From Vacuolonema iberomarrocanum LEGE 07170 (lineage in GTDB: Bacteria > Cyanobacteriota > Cyanobacteriia > Elainellales > Elainellaceae), in contig JADEXA010000007.1 of NCBI GenBank assembly GCA_015207365.1, forward strand, positions 1 through 64,000: 64,000 bases of DNA, read 5' to 3'. Both the position numbers and the translations under genes were made by a program. This document shows, piece by piece, positions 54,340 through 62,161 of this stretch. Position 1 is the stretch's first letter. Each line of letters starts with the position of its first letter. The notes beneath the pieces are model-generated. The model ran no database searches. It saw only the letters and a list, made by a program, of their open reading frames with translations, and was not told the origin of the DNA.

Positions 54340-54444
54340 ATACCAACTCTACGAAAACCAAAACCAGATCATTTTTTGAAAGCCGCGTAATGCGCGGCTT
54401 TCAAAAAATGATCTGTATGTAGTGGGTTCTTAGCGAATTGGTAT
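54340..54444. repeat. MITE-like repeat, family A copy 3
   Basis: 105 bp from ATACCAACTCTACG to AGCGAATTGGTAT, in the same orientation as copy 2 and nearly identical to it outside the hairpin tip (CCGCGTAATGCGCGG) and an inserted TATG. Confidence 0.75.
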
Positions 54445-54476
54445 AACCCTACACATTAGGCATATTAGGAAGAATG

Positions 54477-55268
54477 CTAGCCGATGTCTGCCGTCCAGCG
54501 ATTTTCTCTTTGTCTGGAGAGCACTCGCTGGAGGATGACGCCATCTGTTGGCGGAATTGCACAGTTGCCCCATGGGCATTGGCGGGTGATGTTTGTATCG
54601 ATTTCAAGCAAGCGGAGGGGGCCTGTATCGACATCAATGAGTTGGTGAGAATTTTGGCTGAGATAGAGGCTAAGGGCGCGAGCAATATCCCCACGGGTGA
54701 GGGGTTCCTGAGGAGCAATGCGTTGGTCTTCCTTGAGGGTAATCCAGCCTTTTCTGACGACAGTTGCCATGGAAGGTTTCGCCCACTCAGGGACACTTTG
54801 GCCGTCAGGAAACCGTTCAAGGATGTTCTCGGAAATTTCCATCGGTGGTGGGGCACTGCCATGGGCTTGGGCGATCGCCGCAAAACCTTCAGCACGAGTA
54901 ACCGTTCGATTGGGCAGGAAGCGATCGCCTGCATAGGGGGTCATCACCCCGGTTTGAATAACGCTTTGAATCTCGGGGTAGGCCCAGTGAAACGATGAGA
55001 CATCTTCGAGATCGGTAGAGTGCCAAGTTTGCTGGGTGTGCCAGACGCGGCGTTGCTCAATATCAAAGGTTTTGACAAGGATAGAGGCTAGCTCAGCACG
55101 GGTGAGAGACGCTTCTGCTCGAAAACTGCCATCGGGCGCACGAGACATAATGCCAGCCTCGACGACTTGCCGTTCAGGGTTTATCAACGGATGAACTTGA
55201 CCGATGGCAGATACCGTAGCCAGCATCAAAGTCAGCACAACTGCTTCTCTGAAGCGTCCCATCCTCAC
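54477..55268 (-). CDS. S-layer-homology (SLH) domain protein
   Basis: Product of 263 residues. A signal peptide (AVVLTLMLATVSAIG) precedes three SLH-like repeats: GSFRAEASLTRAELASILVK, DRFLPNRTVTRAEGFAAIAQ and EDQRIAPQEPLTRGDIARAL. These carry the TRAE/TRGD motif that binds secondary wall polymer. There is no outer-membrane barrel, so it is a free periplasmic or wall-bound protein. The last 45 residues include two Cys (QCPWGNCA) that could form a disulfide. No operon partner. Confidence 0.88.
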   Translation of the reverse strand: MRMGRFREAVVLTLMLATVSAIGQVHPLINPERQVVEAGIMSRAPDGSFRAEASLTRAELASILVKTFDIEQRRVWHTQQTWHSTDLEDVSSFHWAYPEIQSVIQTGVMTPYAGDRFLPNRTVTRAEGFAAIAQAHGSAPPPMEISENILERFPDGQSVPEWAKPSMATVVRKGWITLKEDQRIAPQEPLTRGDIARALSLYLSQNSHQLIDVDTGPLRLLEIDTNITRQCPWGNCAIPPTDGVILQRVLSRQRENRWTADIG

Positions 55269-55490
55269 AATCCTCGTCTGCTTTCGTTCAGGTTACCTTA
55301 GGTGGTCAAAATTGCCTTTGGGTTTCGAAGTGGCTCCGAGGCTCATGACGAGCCCGTACCACACAAGTTCCTAAGGAATGGAGAAGAGAATAAGCATAGA
55401 TTCTAACAAACGGTGTCTACTTAAAAATTTAAGAACAGCGGTGACTTGATTCTAGAAATGAGTCTTAAGAGTATAATTTCTGGTCAGTTT

Positions 55491-55515
55491 TAAGATTTAC
55501 AAGACTCAATATGAG
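55491..55515. repeat. Direct repeat, left copy
   Basis: 25 bases beginning TAAGATTTACAAGACTCA match 55737-55761 at 23 positions in the same orientation. The pair brackets a 54-codon open frame. Confidence 0.65.
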
Positions 55516-55670
55516 TTCTCTCTGATATGAGCTTGGGAAGCCGCTAAACGTGAGTTTATGCACGAAGAAACGGTGGAGAGCGATCGCCCCCCACCGATGT
55601 AACTGCTTTGTTGTTCCATGTCTGGACTATTTAAATTACGAACCACGTCCTCTAATGGATTCCTAGCCAT
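55506..55670 (-). CDS. Small hypothetical protein of 54 residues
   Basis: From the ATG at 55670 the frame encodes MARNPLEDVVRNLNSPDMEQ, then SSYIGGGRSLSTVSSC and a polar C-terminus. A longer reading from 55748 adds residues lying in the inverted repeat. The composition is protein-like (amphipathic start, GGG, one Cys) but I do not recognise it. The triple glycine followed by a Ser/Cys-rich tail could suggest a peptide precursor, yet the leader spacing does not fit known double-glycine leaders and no processing enzyme is nearby. Ribosome binding site is poor. Confidence 0.35.
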   Translation of the reverse strand: MARNPLEDVVRNLNSPDMEQQSSYIGGGRSLSTVSSCINSRLAASQAHIRENSY

Positions 55671-55693
55671 GAGATTTTGCTCAGCTACATGTT

Positions 55694-55765
55694 TTATCTC
55701 ATTTTGAGTCTCATAAATATAATTTTTAATCCGTATTAAGATTAACAAGACTCAAAATGAGATAA
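55694..55765. repeat. 18-bp inverted repeat around the small gene's upstream region
   Basis: TTATCTCATTTTGAGTCT at 55694 is exactly inverted at 55748-55765. The 36-base A+T-rich interval could hold a promoter for the small gene, making the arms candidate operators. The right arm is also part of the 25-base direct repeat (55737-55761). Confidence 0.65.
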
Positions 55766-55817
55766 GAGATATTAGGTTTTGGTAAGTACAGCACAAAAAA
55801 TCGAACCCTGGCTAAAC

Positions 55818-55868
55818 CCCTTGATTTTGTGTAGCGCTGGCGTCGCCAGCGCTACACAAAATCAAGGG
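55818..55868. repeat. Perfect 25-bp-arm palindrome
   Basis: CCCTTGATTTTGTGTAGCGC and its exact complement meet around a single central T. Outer imperfect inverted ends (TACAGCACAAAA ... TTTTGTCCTGCA) extend it to about 55785-55892, again a MITE-like layout. Confidence 0.7.
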
Positions 55869-55947
55869 TTTCTGGGTTTTGTCCTGCACTCAGGGACTTT
55901 AGATAAAGCTGGGATAGAGAAAGAGTATGGAAGTACAGCAAATGAGG

Positions 55948-56494
55948 CTATGGCAGCAGGTCTGTGACAAGTATTTCAATATCAGGAAAAGCGAGGGGCA
56001 AAATTTGTCCGTTTTGTAAGCGTTCTAGGGACTGATAATCCTCCACCTCAGGTTGGTGGTAGACCAAGAGTTCGGCATCCTGAAGGTTCACAACCCAATA
56101 GTCTGGAATCCCTGCAGTCGCATAGACTTGATGCTTCTCTTCGGTATCTTTTGTCAGAGAAGATTGGGCAAACTCGATGATCAAGAATACATCGGCTGGG
56201 GTTGGGATGTCCTTGACGATAAGCTTGCCGCCTCACCAGCGCGATGTCCGGTTCTGGTTCGCTGCCTGTTGCGGTGATGGTGATTGGCTTGGCAACCCGC
56301 ACCCGGTAACGTCCCTGGGCTTTGGCTGCAAATAACTCATCCGCATCGGTTGAGAGATCCGCATGCTCTGGATCTTCAGGCTCCATCTCTAATACCAATC
56401 CATTCAGCAGTTCTACCCGACGATTGACGAACAATCCCGTCTCAATCATGCGGTGATAGTCCGCAACCGTCCAGCGAAGAAGGCTCGTTGTCAC
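55948..56494 (-). pseudogene. Uma2-family gene broken by a single frameshift
   Basis: From 56494 one frame gives the N-terminal half (WTVADYHRMIETGLFVNRRV, ELLNGLVLEMEPEDPEH, GSEPEPDIALVRRQAYRQG). Another frame gives the C-terminal half (FLIIEFAQSSLTKDTEEKHQ, VYATAGIPDYWVVNLQDAEL), ending at 55948. They join perfectly to the family pattern if one base is removed from AACCCCAGCC near 56205. All PD-(D/E)xK residues are otherwise intact (PEPD, IEF, EEK), so the break is recent or a sequencing error. Confidence 0.75.
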
Positions 56495-56558
56495 AATCGT
56501 CTATCCTTCACGGATTAATGCTTTCATCTTGCTAAGTTGTCAGGTGCTATTAAACCTA

Positions 56559-56613
56559 AGATCCTAAAAACCTGCACCGCCCGCGCTGCGGGCGGTGCAG
56601 GTTTTTAGGATCT
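56559..56613. repeat. Perfect 26-bp-arm palindrome
   Basis: AGATCCTAAAAACCTGCACC starts the left arm; the arms meet around GCT. It lies between two Uma2 genes. Weak outer inverted ends (GGTGCTATTAAACC ... GGTTTTTTATCGTGCC) suggest another MITE family. Confidence 0.7.
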
Positions 56614-56689
56614 GGTTTTTTATCGTGCCGAGCTACTTAGTTTCATCATAGTTGTTGAACAACGGGCTGGATTGTCTAGCAAATTTTGC

Positions 56690-57322
56690 CTATCCTTTCC
56701 CTTTAATTCCTTGGCGAAAGGCTTTTGCAGCAGCGAGGGGATTGGGATTTTGGATGCAGCGGGTCAACAGAGCAATATCTAAATCTGGAAGAAGTTCGCT
56801 TCGGGAAATTGGTTCGTAGCCAGCGGTGTCAGCAAGCTGGGCTGGAAGGTTTTCCCGCTGATGATAGAGGGTGAGGCGATCGCCCTGCCAAAACCACACC
56901 TCGCGTACTCCCAGGCGGCGATACAGCTCTAGGCGGTTGATGCTACCACTGGTCACGATTACTTCGATCGCCAAATCTGGAATTTCTTTGTCGGTGCCGA
57001 TGCAATAGCTCTCGTCTGGCTCCCCCCCGGCCTGCTGCTCCGGATTTCGCAGGGTTGTAGACCCCATTGGAAAGTAGTTTGTATCGGTTTCCAGAAAATA
57101 GATTTCTAGCAGGTTTCCAATCTTTGTTTTACCGTTTTCGTGTTTCCGACTAGGAGCCACAATTTCTAAAACTCCCTCCAGCAAGTACACACGATAGGAA
57201 GATGTTTCTCCGAGTTCGGTCAATAGCGCTTCGTATTGCGCCCAAGAGACCTGACTCAGAACCCGCCGTTCTTCTGGGTCATCCAGCGCTAATTGCGTTG
57301 ACCAGTCGTTGAGGAGAATCAT
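56690..57322 (-). CDS. Uma2-family (DUF820) protein
   Basis: Intact product of 210 residues. It has the family's N-terminal LSQVSWAQYEALLTELGE and YLLEGVLEIVAPSRKHE, then the nuclease-like core with IPDLAIEVIVTSGSINRLEL and YRRLGVREVWFWQGDRLTLY. The Asp and Glu of the PD-(D/E)xK site are present; the usual Lys of the following helix is Arg/Asn here (INRLEL), which may reduce activity. It has no coiled-coil tail, unlike the copy at 20.7 kb. Role unknown. Confidence 0.85.
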   Translation of the reverse strand: MILLNDWSTQLALDDPEERRVLSQVSWAQYEALLTELGETSSYRVYLLEGVLEIVAPSRKHENGKTKIGNLLEIYFLETDTNYFPMGSTTLRNPEQQAGGEPDESYCIGTDKEIPDLAIEVIVTSGSINRLELYRRLGVREVWFWQGDRLTLYHQRENLPAQLADTAGYEPISRSELLPDLDIALLTRCIQNPNPLAAAKAFRQGIKGKG

Positions 57323-57437
57323 TGTATCGTTACTCTATTGGCCTTTCTCAATTTTAGAGGCGATCGCCCTATCATCCTAACGGCTTGGAATTGCACCCAA
57401 TTAGCAATTGGATTGCTTATGTTTTATGCTCCATCAT

Positions 57438-57902
57438 TCAGTAATGACAATCTACGGCGACGGCCAACAAACTAGGGTAATGCAAGCTTATCTCAGTAAT
57501 TATGGTCGTTAGTTCACTGACCCATTCATCGCCCGCTTTTTCTTCACGGCCATGCCACTCACCATCCGGTGTAACCAATGCATCGATGTGTTGAATCATG
57601 TCTTTTGGGACTTCGGAAACTGAGCGAATGTTGTCCTCTGGTTTTATAACATCCCATCCGTATCGTTTTCGATATTCAAACGGTGTGAGATTGTAATGTT
57701 GTTCCTTGCCAAAGATAAGACCGTCGTATCGGCCACCAATCCCCCAACCATCGCATTTGTACAGATGAGAATTTGGCAAGCTAGGATCATAGCCGCCACG
57801 TCGAAAATAAGGGCTGAGAAGCTCTTTTACCTGTACTTGCGCCTGTGCATACGGATGCGGCGGAATCCGTTCTACGATTACCAATACCAGAAGATGAGAC
57901 AT
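57438..57902 (-). CDS. Conserved-looking hypothetical protein of 154 residues
   Basis: The product begins with a strand (LLVLVIVERIPP) and has two motif-like segments: CDGWGIGGRYDGLIFG and LVTPDGEWHGREE. The paired Gly, Asp, Trp and His residues suggest a conserved small-domain family seen in scattered bacteria and phages, with no function known to me. No signal peptide or membrane helix. It lies just upstream of no obvious partner; the methyltransferase gene ends its own unit 48 bases away on the same strand. Confidence 0.6.
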   Translation of the reverse strand: MSHLLVLVIVERIPPHPYAQAQVQVKELLSPYFRRGGYDPSLPNSHLYKCDGWGIGGRYDGLIFGKEQHYNLTPFEYRKRYGWDVIKPEDNIRSVSEVPKDMIQHIDALVTPDGEWHGREEKAGDEWVSELTTIITEISLHYPSLLAVAVDCHY

Positions 57903-57950
57903 AAGCGTAACGATTAATATCAGCAGCTCGTGTCCTCGCGAGAACGCTTG

Positions 57951-58739
57951 TTACAGCGGTTTGAATGCGCGGAGATGTGTTGGTCTTAACGCTCCAACAT
58001 TTACGGTGTCTCGGAGGGCGCGTCGGAGCTCAAGCCAGTGTTGGTAGATGTCATGGTCTACGGCGTCGAGGAGGCGATCGCGTAATGGCCCTTCGAGGTC
58101 GCGGATCTCTTGCTTTGTAACGTCGGAATACCAGGCGTTTCGGTCTGTCGAAGACACATTGACAAACCCTATACCCCGAAGCATGGTCTCCGCTTCAGCA
58201 GCCGTTACCATGGTGAACTCCAGATGCCCCAGTTCGCGGAAGCGCTGCCATTCTGGGGAAGAGTCGGTATTCGCTCCAGCAAGCCAATCGCTGGCAGCGA
58301 AGACGCCACCGGGCTTTAGGACTCGCAACACCTCGCCGTACATCGCCGCCTTATCCGGGACGTGAATCATCGCATCTTTGCTGAAGACCACGTCGAACTT
58401 TGCGTCTGGCCAGCTCAAAGGGCCAGGAGACACGAGCTTGAAGTCTATCTTGTCTGCAAGGTGACCGTGCAATGACTCCAGGCGATCGCGCGCCCGTTCG
58501 AGGGGTGCAGACTCTATGTCAATGGCGACTACATGCTCTGCCTCTAGCTCTCCTGCCAGGATGAAGTCTACGCCTCCTGTCCCGCAGCCAATATCAAGGA
58601 CTGTTTTCCCGGCAAGGTCGATTCCGTTGATAATGGCACGAACCTCGTCGGGACCTCCCGGAGAGAGGAATCCCTCACCCCACAGGATCTCCAGTCGGTC
58701 GACAAAATGGTCTGGATACTGCGTCTGCTGTTCTGACAC
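57951..58739 (-). CDS. SAM-dependent methyltransferase, phosphoethanolamine-type
   Basis: Product of 262 residues. Motif I is VLDIGCGTGGVDFILAGE; VVAIDIESAPLERARD, FDVVFSKDAMIHVPDK and VLKPGGVFAASDWL follow. The early LEILWGEGFLSPGG and the HVPDK region closely resemble phosphoethanolamine N-methyltransferases and related enzymes, suggesting methylation of a phospho-amine or similar small substrate. It may be co-transcribed with the hypothetical gene downstream of it (57438-57902). Confidence 0.85.
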   Translation of the reverse strand: MSEQQTQYPDHFVDRLEILWGEGFLSPGGPDEVRAIINGIDLAGKTVLDIGCGTGGVDFILAGELEAEHVVAIDIESAPLERARDRLESLHGHLADKIDFKLVSPGPLSWPDAKFDVVFSKDAMIHVPDKAAMYGEVLRVLKPGGVFAASDWLAGANTDSSPEWQRFRELGHLEFTMVTAAEAETMLRGIGFVNVSSTDRNAWYSDVTKQEIRDLEGPLRDRLLDAVDHDIYQHWLELRRALRDTVNVGALRPTHLRAFKPL

Positions 58740-58972
58740 GCGGGCTCTCCTTCTTTTCGATATTACCTATCGGGGTTGGCAACAAAAGACGGTTGTGAAA
58801 ACTGTCCTTGAACGGTAGTGGCTGGCTATCTGCTGACTTTCGTACAGTATCCCTGGCAAATGGCTAGGATACGCCTTCCTCTTTGATTGTTTCAGAAAAA
58901 CCCGATAACTCTCGGTTGAAGGCAGAGTTAGAAACGTGTGATTTATTGTGAATTGCGCTTAAACGCTTGCTT

Positions 58973-61900
58973 CTACTGACTTGTAGAGCGGGCAGCTAGT
59001 TTTTGAATCATCTCGATTGGAACTTGCTCAGCCCGAATCAGAGACATGTTTGCCTGCAAGCTTGTGACGTCTCCGGCGCGGATTGCAAAGAACTCACCCA
59101 CTTTTTGGTTGGCAAGTTTGCTAGTGACATCGACCTTTGCTTCGCTGAGCATTGGTTTCAGCTTATTAAGAGCGGTATTTTCCTTGACTTTGCCAACGAA
59201 CCAAGACGAAATCTGGTCGCGACATTTGTAGTCCAAATCGCCTGGACTTTGAGTGGCTAGTAGAATACCCAAACCCGCTGAGCGTGCCCGCTTGAGCAAA
59301 TTCTCCATCGGTTCTTTCGTTGATGGCTTGCCTTGAGCGGGCAAATATAGGTCAGCTTCATCAAACAATACGACGGCTTGCAATTGGCCAGATGGGTGTT
59401 TTTGGGCGTAGCGGTTGAGGTCGAGCAAAAACTGGGAAACCCAAAACAGAATATTGGCGTTATCGCCCAATGTTCCCAGATTGACCACCGATAGCTGGGT
59501 TTTCGGAGATTTGGGCGAACCCAGCATTTGCTCAATAGACAGTTGCTCATGCTGGGTATTGAAGAGATGCCCTGTCATGAGGCTGAGCGTTTGGAGGTCT
59601 TCGGCCAGTTTGCAGCAGTGCTTCGGGTCAAGAACCCCAATCGCGTTCACTAGCAGCGGATCCTGCTCAGCAATGAATTCGATCAATCGGTTAATGCTAA
59701 GCGGGTTCTCTGTTTGTAAGGTGCTGAGGACGGCGATCGCCTGTCCCAGGATGGCGGTGCGTGTCTTGTCCTGTCCATACTGTTTGTAGTTTAGGATGCC
59801 GCCTAAAGCCGTCGCACAGTAGTTGGCGATTTGTTGTCGCTCAGCGCTAGGGAGTTGCCCCAAGCCGGGAGGTGTAATGGCAATACTCAGCGGTCTCCCA
59901 GCACCGTCAATCGTTCCCGGTGTGTAAACGGCCACGTCAATCTGGTTACGCAGGAGGTTGCGATGGGCGATCGCCTGGGGGTCGCTACTGGGTTTTTCCC
60001 AGGCATCGGGGTTGGCGTAGCTGCACAAATCTCCTTTGCGATCGAGCAGAATCGCTGGAACACCGCGCAGCAAAAGTTGCTCGATCAACGTCAGAGCCAA
60101 TGTCGTTTTGCCACTGCCAGAGCCGCCGAGAAACGCTGCATGACGCACGAGTGCCTCACGGGAAAGCTCAACAGGAGTTGGCACGGTTGCGCGGGTTTGC
60201 CCCAGCGAGATGTTTGACTCAGGGGCAGGCAGGGTTGGCTGGACTTTACAAGGTAGGTTTGTTTGCGAGGATGTTTCGGTAGGTTTCTCTAGTTGGGCTG
60301 ACTCCGTCTGCCTAGGTATATCTGTTATCTGAATCTGAACGTTAGTTGTGGGCTGGAGGTTTGCCTTTAGGTTGCTTAAGTCGAGAATGCGCTGTAGCGA
60401 GGGCAGTTGGGACAAGGGTTGTTCGGCTTGTAGCCAGGTTGCGTAGGCGGGGCGATCGCCATGTTTTTGTTCAAAGCTCTGAATCGCGATCATTGTGCGC
60501 CAGTCGGAATCAGCCACTTGTGCGCGACGGCCTCCCTCGCTGAGGAATTGGCCAATTTGTTTGGCGATCTTGGTTTTCGGGTCGCTGGGAAACTCTGTGG
60601 TGCGAAGGGCAACGGGAATTTGATCCTCAGCTTTTTGCTCCAGTACCCGAATCTGTCTGGATAGTGCGCCGCCTTTTGCAGATTTCTGGCACAGGCTTAG
60701 CAACAAAGACAAGCTTTGTTTATCTGGCTCTGAGTGAAGATTGGCGGTCAGATAATCTCCGTCGGCCTCTGTTGTGAATCGATAGCCGTTGCCCAGCTCT
60801 TGCCCACAGCGTTCGATGCTTTCGCCCATGAGCGTGAGGAGGTCGCGATCGCTTTCAGGCAATTCAAAGCTCTCTGCCAGATGGTCGTTCCAAAACTGAC
60901 TCAGCTCAGATATTTGTGATGGTGGGGAGCCATTTTCCGATGAGCCTGTATCTATGCTAGGTGGTTGATTTGTTGCGATACTAACTTCACGTTGGCAGCG
61001 ACACCAATCCAAAACATCTCGGGTTGTTCGATTGGTGAGACTCTCCGTTGCCTCTTCTGGAAAAGGATACAGTGGCTCCGATTCGTTGACGGGTGTTTCG
61101 GCTCGCTCGTAGAGACACTGCAACCGTCGAGCGATAATTTGTCTCACCTCGTCTGCCGCTCTTTGGGCTTTGAGACTCACCGGGGTGGGATCTAGCTCTA
61201 GACGATCCAGATGCGATCTCGGCAAATCCTTTTTCAAAATGTCGTAGAAGCTCTCCAAACAGGAAAGCACAACCACGACATTTGGAATTTCGGCCAATGT
61301 CACAACGGCCTGCACCGCTCGGCGAAACCGCTGTCCGGCGGCATCCATGCTATGAATGTCTTCGAGCTGATCGAGGCAAATTACCAAGGCTCCCTGGGTC
61401 ACCGCCTGAATCAGTACAGCCAATGACTGGAGCATCCGCAATGGATCGTCCTCGCGATCGCGCGACACCATCCCGCCCAACATCTTGCTGTCATAGGGGG
61501 TTAAAGGCTCACACCGTAGCAGTTTGAAGACTTTGCCATTGACGGCGGGTTGTCCGGGCTGCAAGTACAGTAGTGCTCGAATCAAGTCGATATCAACATT
61601 ATTGAAACGCTTTAGGGACAAGACGCGATCGGCAACTGGATAAATGAGATCAACCAATTCTTCTCGGGAGAGGTCGTCTTCTCGTAGTAGCGCCAGTTCA
61701 TTCGGCGTGACTGCTTCATTGTCCTCTGCCAAAGCATTCGAGAGTTTGATTAGCCCAGTCGTTGCTCCAAATGGCTCATAGTAGGGCTTATCAAAGGAAT
61801 CTATCGTGTTTCTGAGGACGTACTGAGAATAGTTAGACACCGCAGTGGTCATCTGCATATAGCTGAAAAACCCTGTCTGCTGCTCATGAATTTGGTTACG

Positions 61901-62149
61901 AAACGCCCGCATTAGGTGTGTCTTACCTGCGCCGGATTCTCCTAACAGCAACAGGATCCGGCCCGAATCGCTGGGCATGTTGCTATCCACCCGACTCAGT
62001 AACCGTTCATAGGCCGATCGCGCTGCGCTATGAATCGTTTCCACATCGTAGGGATCGGGCTGCCAGATTTGATGCTGGTGGGTAACAGGATGAAAAATAT
62101 CGAGGCCTTGATGCGAGCAAAACGTCTCAAATCTTGGATCAGTGCTCAT
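58973..62149 (-). CDS. Dual ATPase: AAA/STAND-like domain fused to HerA/FtsK-like domain
   Basis: Product of 1058 residues. The first ATPase (residues about 35-390) has Walker A GESGAGKT (70-77), Walker B LVICLDQLEDI (255-265) and a sensor-like VVVVLSCLES (291-300). A linker of about 260 residues follows. The second (about 660-1058) has Walker A GGSGSGKTT (675-683), ILLDRKGDLCSY, Walker B VVLFDEADLYLP (926-937) and GILLATQSPGDLD (961-973). This matches the HerA/DUF87 group of DNA-pumping hexameric ATPases. It is the last gene of a three-gene operon, 12 bases after the preceding stop. The composition suggests nucleoprotein remodelling with the nuclease encoded upstream. Confidence 0.85.
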   Translation of the reverse strand: MSTDPRFETFCSHQGLDIFHPVTHQHQIWQPDPYDVETIHSAARSAYERLLSRVDSNMPSDSGRILLLLGESGAGKTHLMRAFRNQIHEQQTGFFSYMQMTTAVSNYSQYVLRNTIDSFDKPYYEPFGATTGLIKLSNALAEDNEAVTPNELALLREDDLSREELVDLIYPVADRVLSLKRFNNVDIDLIRALLYLQPGQPAVNGKVFKLLRCEPLTPYDSKMLGGMVSRDREDDPLRMLQSLAVLIQAVTQGALVICLDQLEDIHSMDAAGQRFRRAVQAVVTLAEIPNVVVVLSCLESFYDILKKDLPRSHLDRLELDPTPVSLKAQRAADEVRQIIARRLQCLYERAETPVNESEPLYPFPEEATESLTNRTTRDVLDWCRCQREVSIATNQPPSIDTGSSENGSPPSQISELSQFWNDHLAESFELPESDRDLLTLMGESIERCGQELGNGYRFTTEADGDYLTANLHSEPDKQSLSLLLSLCQKSAKGGALSRQIRVLEQKAEDQIPVALRTTEFPSDPKTKIAKQIGQFLSEGGRRAQVADSDWRTMIAIQSFEQKHGDRPAYATWLQAEQPLSQLPSLQRILDLSNLKANLQPTTNVQIQITDIPRQTESAQLEKPTETSSQTNLPCKVQPTLPAPESNISLGQTRATVPTPVELSREALVRHAAFLGGSGSGKTTLALTLIEQLLLRGVPAILLDRKGDLCSYANPDAWEKPSSDPQAIAHRNLLRNQIDVAVYTPGTIDGAGRPLSIAITPPGLGQLPSAERQQIANYCATALGGILNYKQYGQDKTRTAILGQAIAVLSTLQTENPLSINRLIEFIAEQDPLLVNAIGVLDPKHCCKLAEDLQTLSLMTGHLFNTQHEQLSIEQMLGSPKSPKTQLSVVNLGTLGDNANILFWVSQFLLDLNRYAQKHPSGQLQAVVLFDEADLYLPAQGKPSTKEPMENLLKRARSAGLGILLATQSPGDLDYKCRDQISSWFVGKVKENTALNKLKPMLSEAKVDVTSKLANQKVGEFFAIRAGDVTSLQANMSLIRAEQVPIEMIQKLAARSTSQ

Positions 62150-62161
62150 AAGCTCTCTGCG

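Noticed and set aside
55779..55967. 62-codon plus-strand open frame
   Set aside because: Much of it is translation through the 25-bp-arm palindrome at 55818-55868.
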